Counted from the first letter of the stretch, positions 52,053 through 60,790 are shown. The stretch is DNA of 64,000 nucleotides from Azospirillum brasilense (GCF_007827815.1 NZ_VITH01000015.1:62001-126000), one strand, 5' to 3'. Notes: a model not told the origin generated them from the letters alone. Program-made: numbers and translations.

Positions 52053-52565
52053 ATGGTAGACCGCAAGAAGCGCGCCCAGGAACTGATCAAGTATCACAGC
52101 TACGCCTCGGGCGCCTTCGGACTCATCCCCGTTCCCGGCGCGGACGTCGCCGCGGTCAGCGTGGCCCAGCTCAACCTGATCCATAAGCTCGCCAAGCTCT
52201 ATGAGATCGAGTTCGCGCAGGAGCGCACCCGCGCGATCATCGGCGCGCTGATGGGCGGCGTCATGCCCGGCGCGCTCAGCTCCAGCGTGCTCGGCTCCGC
52301 CGTGAAGGCCGTTCCGTTCATCGGCACCGCCCTGGGCGTCGCCGTCATGCCAGCGCTGTCGCTGGCCGCCACCCAGGCGCTCGGCCGCGTGTTCGCGCAG
52401 CACTTCGAGACCGGCGGCACGCTGCTGGACTTCGACGTCGAGGCGATGCGCGAGCATTTCCGCAAGGAGTTCGAGGCCGCCCGGAACGAGGCCAAGGACG
52501 AGGCCGGTGAGGCCCCCGCCGCCGCGCCGCAGATGGAAGAGCAGCCGGTCCAGAAGGCCGGCTAA
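52053..52565 (+). CDS. DUF697 family protein
   Basis: This 170-residue protein has the DUF697 pattern: YASGAFGLIPVPGADVAAVSVAQLNLIHKLAKLYEIEF, then glycine-rich helices that may insert in the membrane (IIGALMGGVMPGALSSSVLGSAVKAVPFIGTALGVAVMPALSLAATQALG), and an acidic, Ala/Pro-rich tail. DUF697 is often fused to or encoded beside GTPases, but none is here. It opens the second operon; GAAAGG precedes the ATG. Its function is unknown; a membrane-associated assembly role is inferred. Confidence 0.8.
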   Translation: MVDRKKRAQELIKYHSYASGAFGLIPVPGADVAAVSVAQLNLIHKLAKLYEIEFAQERTRAIIGALMGGVMPGALSSSVLGSAVKAVPFIGTALGVAVMPALSLAATQALGRVFAQHFETGGTLLDFDVEAMREHFRKEFEAARNEAKDEAGEAPAAAPQMEEQPVQKAG

Positions 52566-52621
52566 GGGCACGACGCCGGGGCGCCGGGCAAAGAAGGCCG
52601 GGCAAAGAAGGAAGCATCGCC

Positions 52622-52792
52622 GTGTTCGAGCTGATCTACATCGGTCTCTGCCTGCTGGTCGGGTTTCTGGGGATCGGCCGCCGCGGCGGCTTCCTGCTTT
52701 ACGCCTTCCTGGCGGTGGTTCTGACCCCGCCCGGCGCCCTTCTCGTGATGATCCTGCTGACCACCCGCGCCAAGAAGCGGGCGAAGGCATGA
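52622..52792 (+). CDS. 56-residue membrane peptide
   Basis: A GTG start at 52622, with AAGGAAG 8 bp upstream, opens a 56-residue frame: FELIYIGLCLLVGFLGIGRR, then GGFLLYAFLAVVLTPPGALL and VMILLTTRAKKRAKA. It has two hydrophobic segments and a basic C-terminus, and its stop overlaps the next ATG (ATGA). The ribosome-binding site, coupling and compact two-helix composition support a real small membrane protein; no family is recognised. Confidence 0.65.
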   Translation: MFELIYIGLCLLVGFLGIGRRGGFLLYAFLAVVLTPPGALLVMILLTTRAKKRAKA

Positions 52793-53550
52793 CGGCGGCG
52801 ACGGCGTCCGTCCTCCGCCCGGTCCTGCGGCTCCTGCTGCCGGTCCTGCTGGCGCTGTTCGCCGCGATCCTTCCGGCGCGCGCCGAATACTGGACCATCG
52901 CGTCGGAAGACCATTTCCCGCCTTACAACTACTCCTTCAACGGCACCCGCACGGGGATCGACACCGAGATCGTCGTCGCCCTGCTGAAGGAGTTGAACAT
53001 CACCCCGGTCCACCGGCCGCTGTCTTGGACCGAGGTCGTCCGGTCGATGGACGAGAACACCGCCGACGTCGGGTTCCAGTTCATCGCCTCGCCCGCCCGT
53101 TTCGCGCAGTACAACATGATCGGCCCGTTCCGCACCGGCACGACCGTTTTCATGGTGCGCAAGGACTCCCCCATCGCCTTCGAGCGGCTGGAGGACCTGA
53201 CCCCCTACCGCATCGGCGTGGTCGACGGCTTTGCCTACGCGCCGGACTTCGACGCTGCGACCTATCTGGAAAAGGTCCCGTCGAGCAGCAACGTGGTCAA
53301 CTTCCGCCGCCTGATCCTGGGCCGGGTGGACGTGATCGTCGGCGACCTGCATGTGCTGAACCACATGGCCAAGCAGGACGGGCGGCTGAAGGACGTGCGC
53401 GTCCTGCCCAAGCCGCTCGGCCTGATCCCCCGCTACATCGCCATGCCCAAGGCGCGCAAGGAGAAGGCGGAGCGGCTGCAGGCCGCCTTCGTCAAGCTGC
53501 GCGACAACGGCACGATCACCCGCATCCTCGACTCCTGGCTGGCGGAGTGA
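52789..53550 (+). CDS. Periplasmic solute-binding protein, SBP_bac_3-like
   Basis: This 253-residue exported protein has a signal peptide (LRPVLRLLLPVLLALFAAIL, cleavage at ARA-E) and a type II binding fold: YWTIASEDHFPPYNYSFNGTRTGIDTEIVVALLKEL, then ENTADVGFQFIASPARFAQYNMIGPF and PYRIGVVDGFAYAPDF. It resembles amino-acid-type receptors, but no matching permease is adjacent; instead exporter-type ABC genes follow. It may act as a sensor or capture a ligand for the following system. It overlaps the 56-residue gene and sits 9 bp before the ABC gene. Confidence 0.85.
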   Translation: MTAATASVLRPVLRLLLPVLLALFAAILPARAEYWTIASEDHFPPYNYSFNGTRTGIDTEIVVALLKELNITPVHRPLSWTEVVRSMDENTADVGFQFIASPARFAQYNMIGPFRTGTTVFMVRKDSPIAFERLEDLTPYRIGVVDGFAYAPDFDAATYLEKVPSSSNVVNFRRLILGRVDVIVGDLHVLNHMAKQDGRLKDVRVLPKPLGLIPRYIAMPKARKEKAERLQAAFVKLRDNGTITRILDSWLAE

Positions 53551-53559
53551 GGCGGACCG

Positions 53560-55269
53560 ATGAGCAAGAGCAAGACAAGCAAGCGCGTCGCCCCCAGCCG
53601 GCCCGTCTCGGCCCTGCTTCCCCTGATCGGGCTGGCCGACCGTGAGATCCTGACCCGGCTGGTGGTGACCGGCTGCGTCGCCGCCACCGCCAACCTCATC
53701 AGCCTGATGAGCCTCAGCGCCGAGCTGAACGGCTGGATGCGCGGCGAGGTGCTGGACACGCCCTTCCTGATCTTCTGCCTGGCGCTGCTGGTCTCCTACG
53801 CCTTCAGCAAGCGCTTCGTCGGGCTGGTGCTGACCACCGGCTTCAGCGCGCTGGCCGGGGTGCGGCGGCGCTTCCTGCAGACCGTCACGCTCGGCAACCA
53901 CGCCGACATCCTCGACATGCAGGCGCGGCGCTCCTTCGACTTCGGCAACCACCATCTGGAGCGCATCGCGGCGCTGCTGCCCAACCTGTCGATCGCCGCC
54001 AACATGATGCTGGTGGCGGTCGTGGCCTACCTCTACCTGTGGACGCTGACCACGGTGGGCGCCACGCTGCTCCTGGTGGCCGGCGCGATGATCGGCGGCT
54101 GGTACGTGCGCGAGGCGCAGCGGACCCGCGCCCTGCTGGGTCAAGCCAAGGAGTCCGAGGTGCGGATGCTCCAGGGCTTCTCCGAGATCGTCGGCGGCAA
54201 CGCCGAGATCAAGCTGGGCAAGGCGCGGCGCGACGAGCTGGCCCAGGCGGTCGAGGCCGACGTCGCCCAATGGGAGGACCTGAAGCGGCGCCACGGCCGC
54301 AATCTGGGCGAGCTGTTCTCCTGGATCGCCACCATCGTCATCGGCTTCTCCGCGGTCTTCGTCTTCATCTTCCCGCGCATGGGCGCGCTGTCGGCGGCGG
54401 AGCTTCCGCTGGTGACCTCGGTCATCCTGTTCCTCGCCCGGCCGCTGTCGAAGTTCCTCAACGCCGTGCCCGACTACATCGCGGCGGAGGACGCGGCGAA
54501 CCAGCTCACCACCCTGCTCGCCGCCATGCCGGCGGCGGAATACGCGCCGTCGAAGCTGGCCCGCGCGCCGCGCCGCTTCTCCGCCATCGAACTGCGCGGC
54601 GTGCGCTTCGCCTACCGCGCCGGGCTGCGGCCCGAGCCCTTCGTGATCGGTCCCATCGACATGACCATCCCGGCGGGCAGCGTCGTCGGCATCGTCGGCG
54701 CCAACGGGTCGGGCAAGTCCACCCTGCTGCGCGTCATCCCGCTGCTGTTCCGCCCGGACGAGGGGCAGGTGCTGCTCGACGGGCAGGCGGTGGAGGGCGA
54801 CCGGCTGGAGAGCTACCGCGACCTGTTCTGCGCGGTGTTCCAGGACCACCATCTGTTCACCCGCCTGCCGCAGGGGCCGACCTTCGACGCGGAGCTGTTC
54901 CGCGAGATGCTGGCCTATCTGAAGATCGACCATCTGGTGCCGGAGACCGGCGACGGCCTGCTGAACCGCGACCTCTCCAAGGGCCAGCGCCGCCGCGTCG
55001 CTCTGGCCGTCGCGGTCGCGGAGGGGCGTCCGATCATCATCCTCGACGAATGGACGTCCGACCAGGACGCCGAGTTCCGCACCCGCTTCACCAACGAGAT
55101 CATCGGCAAGCTGCGGGCGCTCGGCCGCACCGTGATCTTCGTGTCGCACGACGGCAACGCCTCGTCGGTCTGCGACGTCACCATTCACATGACAAACGGG
55201 CAGATGGACCTGCCGGCCGACAAGGCCGCGCCCCGCCCCGCCACGGCTTTGCTCCAGGAGACCGCGTGA
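53560..55269 (+). CDS. Cyclic-peptide-export-type ABC transporter (PvdE/SyrD-like), first half
   Basis: This 569-residue half-transporter has six membrane helices followed by an ATPase domain: Walker A GANGSGKST, the subfamily sequence YRDLFCAVFQDHHLFTRL, signature LSKGQRRRVALAVAV and Walker B with the characteristic IIILDEWTSDQDAEFR, then VSHD. The DEW..DQD motif and the DLF-H-LF sequence are hallmarks of the PvdE/cyclic peptide exporter family. It probably pairs with the second half-transporter at 56595. The SPFH gene starts 1 bp after its stop. Confidence 0.88.
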   Translation: MSKSKTSKRVAPSRPVSALLPLIGLADREILTRLVVTGCVAATANLISLMSLSAELNGWMRGEVLDTPFLIFCLALLVSYAFSKRFVGLVLTTGFSALAGVRRRFLQTVTLGNHADILDMQARRSFDFGNHHLERIAALLPNLSIAANMMLVAVVAYLYLWTLTTVGATLLLVAGAMIGGWYVREAQRTRALLGQAKESEVRMLQGFSEIVGGNAEIKLGKARRDELAQAVEADVAQWEDLKRRHGRNLGELFSWIATIVIGFSAVFVFIFPRMGALSAAELPLVTSVILFLARPLSKFLNAVPDYIAAEDAANQLTTLLAAMPAAEYAPSKLARAPRRFSAIELRGVRFAYRAGLRPEPFVIGPIDMTIPAGSVVGIVGANGSGKSTLLRVIPLLFRPDEGQVLLDGQAVEGDRLESYRDLFCAVFQDHHLFTRLPQGPTFDAELFREMLAYLKIDHLVPETGDGLLNRDLSKGQRRRVALAVAVAEGRPIIILDEWTSDQDAEFRTRFTNEIIGKLRALGRTVIFVSHDGNASSVCDVTIHMTNGQMDLPADKAAPRPATALLQETA

Positions 55270-55270
55270 C

Positions 55271-56587
55271 ATGGCTGACCAGGCCTTCACCTACGACGAC
55301 GCCGACGCGACGCCGCAGCCGAAGTCGCGCCTGCGCGCGCTGCTCGGCAACTGGTACGAGGAGCACCGCCGGTCGCTGCTGTGCACGCTGCTGGTCGGTA
55401 TTCTGATCTTCCTCTACTTCGCGCCGTCGATCGTCGTCTTCATCCCGGCCGGCCACGGCGGCGTGCTGTGGAAGCGTTTCCACCAGGGCACCCAGATGGC
55501 TCCGGCCCTGGCCGAGGGCGTGCACGTCATCTTCCCCTGGGACAAGATCGAGGTCTACGACCTGCGCCTGCAGGAGGACACCCGCTCCTACTCGGCCATC
55601 GCCAATGACGGCCTGAACGTCAGCATCGAGATCACGGTGCGCTACCGCCCCTACGCGGAGATGCTGGCCGCCCTGCACAAGAACGTCGGGCCGAACTATC
55701 TGGAAGTGCTGCTGGTGCCGGAGGTCGGGTCGGTCTCGCGCGAGATCGTGTCGCGCTTCAAGGCCGACGAACTTTACGCCCACCGCCGCCTGCGCGTTCA
55801 GACCGAGACTTTCGAGCAGGTCGCCGACCGCGTGATGTACGCCCAGATCATCGGGGCCGAGGACACGCCGAAGCCGGACGGGCGGACCAAGACCGGCTAT
55901 CTGCTGATCCAGGACATCCTGATCCGCAACGTCTCGCTGCCCGAGGCGATCATGGTGTCGATCGAGCGCAAGATCCAGCAGGACCAGGCCGCCCAGGAAT
56001 ACCAGTTCCGCCTGCAGCGCGAGCTGTTCGAGAGCCAGCGCAAGCAGCTGGAAGGCCAGGGCATCCGCGCCTTCCAGGAGACGGTCCAGGCCAACCTGAC
56101 CGAGAACTACCTGCGCTGGCGCGGCATTGAGGCGACGCTGGAGCTGGCCCATTCGCCCAACGCCAAGATCGTCGTCATCGGCAACGCCGCCAGCGGCGGG
56201 CTGCCGCTGATCCTCGACGCCGCTTCGGGCGGGGGCGCCACCCTCCCGATGCCCGGAACCCCCGCCCCCGGCGCGCCGCAGGCGGGGGCCGCGACGGTCA
56301 CCATGCCGAGCGGCCTGCCGGTCCCGCCCGCCGCGCAGCTCCCCTCGCTGAGCGGCGAGGGCACCCCCGGACAGGTGCCGGTCGCCCAGATGCCCAGCCT
56401 GAACCAAGCGGGCGCCGAACCCGCGCCGGCCACGGCGGGCCACGCGCCGGCGGCGCCGGTCCCCGGCGTCAAGCCCCAGGCCGCAAGTGGCGCAGCGGGT
56501 GCTGCAAAGGACGGCAAGGCCGCGTCGGCCCCCATCCTGTCGACCATGTCGCCGTCCCGTCTGCTCGACCTCATTCAGCCCAAGTGA
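55271..56587 (+). CDS. SPFH/band 7 domain membrane protein
   Basis: This 438-residue protein has an N-terminal cytoplasmic tail, one membrane helix (about 35-60, LLCTLLVGILIFLYFAPSIVV), then an SPFH/prohibitin-like domain (VFIPAGHGGVLWKRFHQG, EGVHVIFPWDKIEVYDLRLQEDTRSYSAIANDGLNVSIEITVRYRP) and a coiled-coil (IERKIQQDQAAQEYQFRLQRELFESQRKQLEGQ), ending in a Pro/Ala/Gly-rich tail. Such proteins oligomerise into membrane microdomain scaffolds. It lies between two ABC half-transporter genes (spacing 1 and 7 bp), suggesting it organises or regulates that exporter. Confidence 0.88.
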   Translation: MADQAFTYDDADATPQPKSRLRALLGNWYEEHRRSLLCTLLVGILIFLYFAPSIVVFIPAGHGGVLWKRFHQGTQMAPALAEGVHVIFPWDKIEVYDLRLQEDTRSYSAIANDGLNVSIEITVRYRPYAEMLAALHKNVGPNYLEVLLVPEVGSVSREIVSRFKADELYAHRRLRVQTETFEQVADRVMYAQIIGAEDTPKPDGRTKTGYLLIQDILIRNVSLPEAIMVSIERKIQQDQAAQEYQFRLQRELFESQRKQLEGQGIRAFQETVQANLTENYLRWRGIEATLELAHSPNAKIVVIGNAASGGLPLILDAASGGGATLPMPGTPAPGAPQAGAATVTMPSGLPVPPAAQLPSLSGEGTPGQVPVAQMPSLNQAGAEPAPATAGHAPAAPVPGVKPQAASGAAGAAKDGKAASAPILSTMSPSRLLDLIQPK

Positions 56588-56594
56588 GCCGGCG

Positions 56595-58274
56595 ATGGAT
56601 CTCTGGCGCATCCTGAGACGCGACGCCCTGCGCAACATGCAGCCGCTGATGCTGCTGGCGGTGCTGGCGGCGGCCCTCAACCTCGCTCTGCTGACCTCGC
56701 TGAACAGCGCGCTGGTCATCATGGACGATCCGGAGGGGTTGCAGCGTCTGCTGTTCATCTTCCTGCTGTCCGCCTTCTCCTGGCGGTTCGCGCAGGGCTG
56801 GATGATGAGCGCGGCGTCCAAGCGGATGCAGGCGGCGCTGGCTGTCCTGCGCGTCGACCTGCTGCGCCGGGCGGTGGCCGCCGACCTGCCCGACGCCATG
56901 GCGGTCGGCTCCACCCGCCTCGCCCAGGTGGCCGGGCCGGAGCTGCAGCTTCTCGCCCAGGCGGTCCCGACCCTGGTCATCAGCTTCCAGTCGGTCGCGG
57001 CGATCGTCCTCTGCCTGCTCTACCTCGCCACCCTGTCGAACGCCGCGGTGCTGATCGTGCTGGGCTTCCTGACGGTCGGCGGCGTCCTGATCGCGCGCTC
57101 CGTCCTGCGGCTGGAGCGGTTGTCGGAGACGATCCATGAGGCCGAGGGCGCGCTGTCGGAACGGTCGGACCACATCCTGCAGACGCTGCGCGAGTGCAAG
57201 CTGAACCGCCGCCGCGCCGCCAACGCGCTGTCCGACGCCACCGCCTGCGCCGAGGCTTTGCGGACGGAGCGCCACCGCTTCGGCGCCGAGTACAGCCACT
57301 ACTTCACGCTGAGCGAACTGACCTATTACGCGGCGCTGGCCGGGATCATCTTCCTGCTGCCGGCGGTGACCAGCACCGACATCGCGACCGTCGTGCTGGC
57401 CGGCCACGCCGCCGCCTTCATCGCCTATCCGGTCATCACCATCGTCGCCTCCTACCCCTCCTACATCAGCGCCGAGACCGCCGCCCGCTCCTATCTGGCG
57501 GTGGAGGCGGAGCTGAAGGCGCCCCCCCGCCCCGCCACACCCCGTCCGGCACAGCGCCGGGCCAAGGACGCGCCGCCGACCGGCTTCGCCGACTTCGCCA
57601 CCCTCGCGCTCGACGGAGCGTCCTACCGCCACCCCGGGCGCGACGGCACCGGCTCCTTCACGGTCGGTCCCATCGACCTGTCGGTGCAGCGCGGCGACGT
57701 CGTCTTCGTCACCGGCCACAACGGCGCCGGCAAGAGCACGCTGATCCACCTGCTGCTCGGCCTCTACCCGGCGCAGCGCGGCAGCCTGACGGTGGACGGC
57801 GCGGTGGTGACGGCGGACACGCTGCGCTCCTACCGCGACCTGTTCTCCGTCGTCTTCTCCGACAACCACGTCACCCGCCAGCTCTACGGCGCTGTGTCGC
57901 TGGAGGACGGCTTCGCCGACGAGCTGCTCGACCTGCTGGAGATGTCCGACAAGGTGGCGGTCGAGGACCGCGCCTTCACGACGGTGGACCTGTCGCAAGG
58001 GCAGAAGAAGCGCCTCGCGCTGGCCGCCGCCCTGCTGGAGCGCAAGCCCGTGCTGGTGCTCGACGAATGGGCCGCCGACCAGTCCCCCTACTTCCGGCGG
58101 AAATTCTACCGCGAAATCATTCCCTGGATGAAGGCGCGCGGCATCACCGTGATCGCCGTGACCCACGACGACGCGTATTTCGACGCCGCCGACGTGCAGA
58201 TCCAGGTGGAGCAGGGCGGTATCCGCCGGCTCGACACCCCCGCCCTTCCGGCCCCCGACCTGCTGCCCGCCTGA
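56595..58274 (+). CDS. Cyclic-peptide-export-type ABC transporter (PvdE/SyrD-like), second half
   Basis: This 559-residue half-transporter has N-terminal helices (NMQPLMLLAVLAAALNLALL...), then an ATPase: Walker A GHNGAGKST, YRDLFSVVFSDNHVTRQL, signature LSQGQKKRLALAAALL, Walker B LVLDEWAADQSPYFRRKFY and THDDAYF. It is diverged from the protein at 53560 but has the same subfamily hallmarks, so the two may form a heterodimer. The start at 56595 follows the SPFH stop by 7 bp; upstream in-frame sequence is an SPFH shadow. Confidence 0.88.
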   Translation: MDLWRILRRDALRNMQPLMLLAVLAAALNLALLTSLNSALVIMDDPEGLQRLLFIFLLSAFSWRFAQGWMMSAASKRMQAALAVLRVDLLRRAVAADLPDAMAVGSTRLAQVAGPELQLLAQAVPTLVISFQSVAAIVLCLLYLATLSNAAVLIVLGFLTVGGVLIARSVLRLERLSETIHEAEGALSERSDHILQTLRECKLNRRRAANALSDATACAEALRTERHRFGAEYSHYFTLSELTYYAALAGIIFLLPAVTSTDIATVVLAGHAAAFIAYPVITIVASYPSYISAETAARSYLAVEAELKAPPRPATPRPAQRRAKDAPPTGFADFATLALDGASYRHPGRDGTGSFTVGPIDLSVQRGDVVFVTGHNGAGKSTLIHLLLGLYPAQRGSLTVDGAVVTADTLRSYRDLFSVVFSDNHVTRQLYGAVSLEDGFADELLDLLEMSDKVAVEDRAFTTVDLSQGQKKRLALAAALLERKPVLVLDEWAADQSPYFRRKFYREIIPWMKARGITVIAVTHDDAYFDAADVQIQVEQGGIRRLDTPALPAPDLLPA

Positions 58275-58356
58275 TCCAGACCAGCGGATCGGGGCCAGCG
58301 GATCGGAGCCACCAACCGAACCCTCCCCTCCCCCAGACGCGAGACCGAGGCACACC

Positions 58357-59511
58357 ATGATCCTTCTCACCGGCGGCACCGGCTTTCTCGGTGGTTCCTT
58401 CTACCTCGACGCCGTCAAGAACGGGACCGCGGCGGACTGCCTGCTGCTGATCCGCGGCGCCGACGAGGCCGCCTGCCGCGCCCGTCTCGCCACCAACCTG
58501 TCCCGCTGCGTCGACCGCGCCACGGCCCAGGCCTACGCCGATCTCTGCCAGATCATTCCGGGCGACCTGCAATCGCTGGCGACCAGCGCCGACCCGCGGC
58601 TGGACGCGGTGACCCACATCGTCCACGTCGCCGCCGACACCTCCTTCGACAGCCGCCATTCGGTCTGGCAGATCAACGTCGACGGCACGCTGGCGCTGGC
58701 CGCCCGCGCCCGCCGCATGAAGCACCTCCAGCGCTTCCTGCACATCGGCACCGCCTTCTGCTGCGGCGAGACGCCGTGGCTGGAGATGGTCGAGGAGGCC
58801 CCCGCCCCCGGCCACGACACGCCGCACATCGTCGAATACACCCGCAGCAAGGCGGCGGCGGAGCGCGCGCTCGCCGCCGGATTCCCCGACCTGCCCATCG
58901 TCGTCTGCCGCCCGTCCATCGTCGTCGGCCACACCGCCATGGGCGTCCGCCCGAGCGCCAGCATCTTCTGGTTCTTCCGGCTGGTCGACCGCACCGGCGT
59001 TCTGCCCTGCTCGCCGGACGGCTTCATCGACATCGTTCCGGTGGACTGGGCCTCGGCCCGGCTGCACGACCTGCTGCGCAAGCCCGACCTGAAGCACAAC
59101 CTCTACCACATCTCCGCCGGCCTCGGCAGCCGCACCATGTGGAGCGACTTCCAGGCCGCCTTCGCCGCGCACGGCCATGAGGGCACCCGCCCCTACAGCT
59201 TCTTCGATCCGAAGGGTCCGGAAGGCTGGAAGCCCTTCGACCGCGCCTTCCGGCTGGCCTTCCCGCAGCGCGACATTCTGCACCGGACGATGATGGCGGG
59301 CGGGCGCAAGTACCACCGCTTCACCGCGCAGGACATCGCCTTCGACAACAGCCGCCTGCTCGCCGAGGGCTTCGCCCCGCCGCCGCGCTTCGCCGACTAC
59401 ATCGGCGTCTGCCTGACCAACCCCGGCACGACCATCGCCGAGCAGTTCGTCGACGACGCCGCCAGCTTCGAGTTCGACGAGTCGCTGGCGCCGGCCACCG
59501 CCGCCGCCTGA
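58357..59511 (+). CDS. NAD(P)-dependent extended SDR, thioester-reductase/fatty-acyl-reductase-like
   Basis: This 384-residue enzyme has the N-terminal nucleotide motif GGTGFLG, HVAADTSFD, the catalytic Tyr/Lys pair YTRSK and CRPSIVVGHT, matching the NAD_binding_4 (male sterility/thioester reductase) branch of extended SDRs. These reduce acyl-thioesters to aldehydes or alcohols or act as epimerases; the exact reaction is unknown. No carrier-protein domain is fused. It follows the exporter genes by 82 bp (a region with a 12-bp direct repeat CCAGCGGATCGG) and precedes the SET gene by 23 bp. Confidence 0.8.
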   Translation: MILLTGGTGFLGGSFYLDAVKNGTAADCLLLIRGADEAACRARLATNLSRCVDRATAQAYADLCQIIPGDLQSLATSADPRLDAVTHIVHVAADTSFDSRHSVWQINVDGTLALAARARRMKHLQRFLHIGTAFCCGETPWLEMVEEAPAPGHDTPHIVEYTRSKAAAERALAAGFPDLPIVVCRPSIVVGHTAMGVRPSASIFWFFRLVDRTGVLPCSPDGFIDIVPVDWASARLHDLLRKPDLKHNLYHISAGLGSRTMWSDFQAAFAAHGHEGTRPYSFFDPKGPEGWKPFDRAFRLAFPQRDILHRTMMAGGRKYHRFTAQDIAFDNSRLLAEGFAPPPRFADYIGVCLTNPGTTIAEQFVDDAASFEFDESLAPATAAA

Positions 59512-59534
59512 CGTTACTCCTGGAGAAGGACGCC

Positions 59535-59966
59535 ATGCCGCTCCTCATCGCCACCCGCCTCGCCTCCAGCCCGATCCACGGGCTGGGGCTCTTCGCCGAG
59601 GAGGCGGTCGCCGCCGGCACGCCGGTGTGGGCGTTCGACGCCCGCATCGACCGCCTGCTGGCGCCCGACGACGCCGTGCTGGCCGAGTTTCCGCAGGTCG
59701 CCCGGCTGATCGACTTCCACGGCTGCGTGATCGAGGGGGTCGGCGTCCTTCTGCCGGGGGACGACGCCCGGTTCCTCAACCACGCGGACGGTCCGTCCAT
59801 CGGGCGGGCCGATCCCGGCGACTGGCGGCGCTTCGTCGCCCGCCGCGCCATCGCCGCCGGGGAGGAGATCACCTGCAACTATGAGGACATCTGCGCCGAC
59901 GTGCGCGAGGCCGGGGCGGCGCTCTACCTGACCGGAGCCGGGGCCGGGGCCGGAGCAGGGGAATGA
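59535..59966 (+). CDS. SET-domain protein, putative lysine methyltransferase
   Basis: This 143-residue protein is a compact SET domain: HGLGLFAEEAVAAGTPVW (the GLGLFA-type SET-N motif), DDARFLNHADGPSIG (the NHxxxP-like SAM-binding motif, with GPS in place of xPN), and GEEITCNYEDI (the catalytic GEELxxxY motif with Tyr). The tail is a simple GAGAGAGAGE run. SET enzymes methylate protein lysines; the target is unknown. It overlaps the acyltransferase-like gene by 4 bp. A domain-only SET protein in an envelope operon is unusual. Confidence 0.8.
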   Translation: MPLLIATRLASSPIHGLGLFAEEAVAAGTPVWAFDARIDRLLAPDDAVLAEFPQVARLIDFHGCVIEGVGVLLPGDDARFLNHADGPSIGRADPGDWRRFVARRAIAAGEEITCNYEDICADVREAGAALYLTGAGAGAGAGE

Positions 59967-60790
59967 CCACGCCCGCGGCACGTCCTCCCCTGCGAACCAG
60001 CTTCGTCGAGCCGACAGCTTTGACGCCGGAGCGCCGGGCGGCGATGTTCGCCCTGCTCAGCGTCTGGTTCGAAGGCTACGGCGAGGACTATTTCAACGAG
60101 GAGCTGGAAGACCTCGACCACTGCGTGCTGCAGGAGGATGCCGCGACCGGGGAACTGGTCGGCTTCGCCACCGTCTACCGGCAGGCGGTGGAGATCGGCG
60201 GCACCGCCGTCGGCGCCTTCCACACCGCCCATTGCATCCTGGAGCGCCGCTTCTGGGGGTCGAACGAACTGGTGCGCTCGATGGTCGCCGAGATGGTCGC
60301 CCGCGCCCGCGCCGACCGTTCGGGACGGCTGTGGTACTGGAGCTACAGCGCGGTCGGCTACCGCTCCTACCGCTACATGCCGATGCTGTTCGTCCGCCAC
60401 ACGCCGCATCCGGACCAGCCTCCGGACGACCTCGACCGGGCCTTCCGCGACCACATCGGGCGGGAATGCTTCGCCCACTACTACGACGCCGAAACCGGCA
60501 CCGTGGACTGGCAGTGGCAGGGCTACGGCCTGACCGAGGAGGCCCGCGCCATCAGCGAGGCCAAGCTGGACAGCCCGGCCGTCGCCCAGTTCCGCCGCGT
60601 CAACCCGCGCTGGGCCGACAGCGTGGAGATCCTCTGCCTCGCTCGGCTGGAGGACGACAACCTCACCGCCTTCGGCCGCCGCTGGTTTTGTACTAACCCT
60701 CTCCCCAGAGGGGAGAGGGTGGCCCGAAGGGCCGGTGAGGGGGTTGCGCTTTTGCCGAACGGTCTGACACGCGCAACCCCCTCACCCTAA
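59963..60790 (+). CDS. Acyltransferase-like (GNAT-fold?) protein with a repeat-derived C-terminus
   Basis: This 275-residue protein has a likely GNAT-like core: VEPTALTPERRAAMFALLSVWFEGYGEDYFNEELEDLDHCVL, GELVGFATVYRQAVEIGG, HTAHCILERRFWGSNELVRSMVAEMVARARAD and WYWSYSAVGYRSYRYMP. I cannot assign a substrate and the family call is tentative. From about residue 246 (after RRWF) the frame runs into the palindromic element at 60697-60813, so the last ~30 residues (NPLPRGERVARRAGEG...ATPSP) are translated repeat, and the stop is supplied by it. It overlaps the SET gene start by 4 bp. Confidence 0.7.
   Translation: MTTPAARPPLRTSFVEPTALTPERRAAMFALLSVWFEGYGEDYFNEELEDLDHCVLQEDAATGELVGFATVYRQAVEIGGTAVGAFHTAHCILERRFWGSNELVRSMVAEMVARARADRSGRLWYWSYSAVGYRSYRYMPMLFVRHTPHPDQPPDDLDRAFRDHIGRECFAHYYDAETGTVDWQWQGYGLTEEARAISEAKLDSPAVAQFRRVNPRWADSVEILCLARLEDDNLTAFGRRWFCTNPLPRGERVARRAGEGVALLPNGLTRATPSP

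Noticed and set aside
53560..58274. Siderophore or cyclic peptide biosynthesis cluster
   Set aside because: The exporters resemble PvdE, but no NRPS, precursor peptide, or maturation peptidase gene is present in the window.
59925..59962. GCCGGG-type short tandem run in the SET gene end as a phase-variable tract
   Set aside because: The units are imperfect and multiples of three, so length change would not switch frame; probably simple low-complexity coding sequence.
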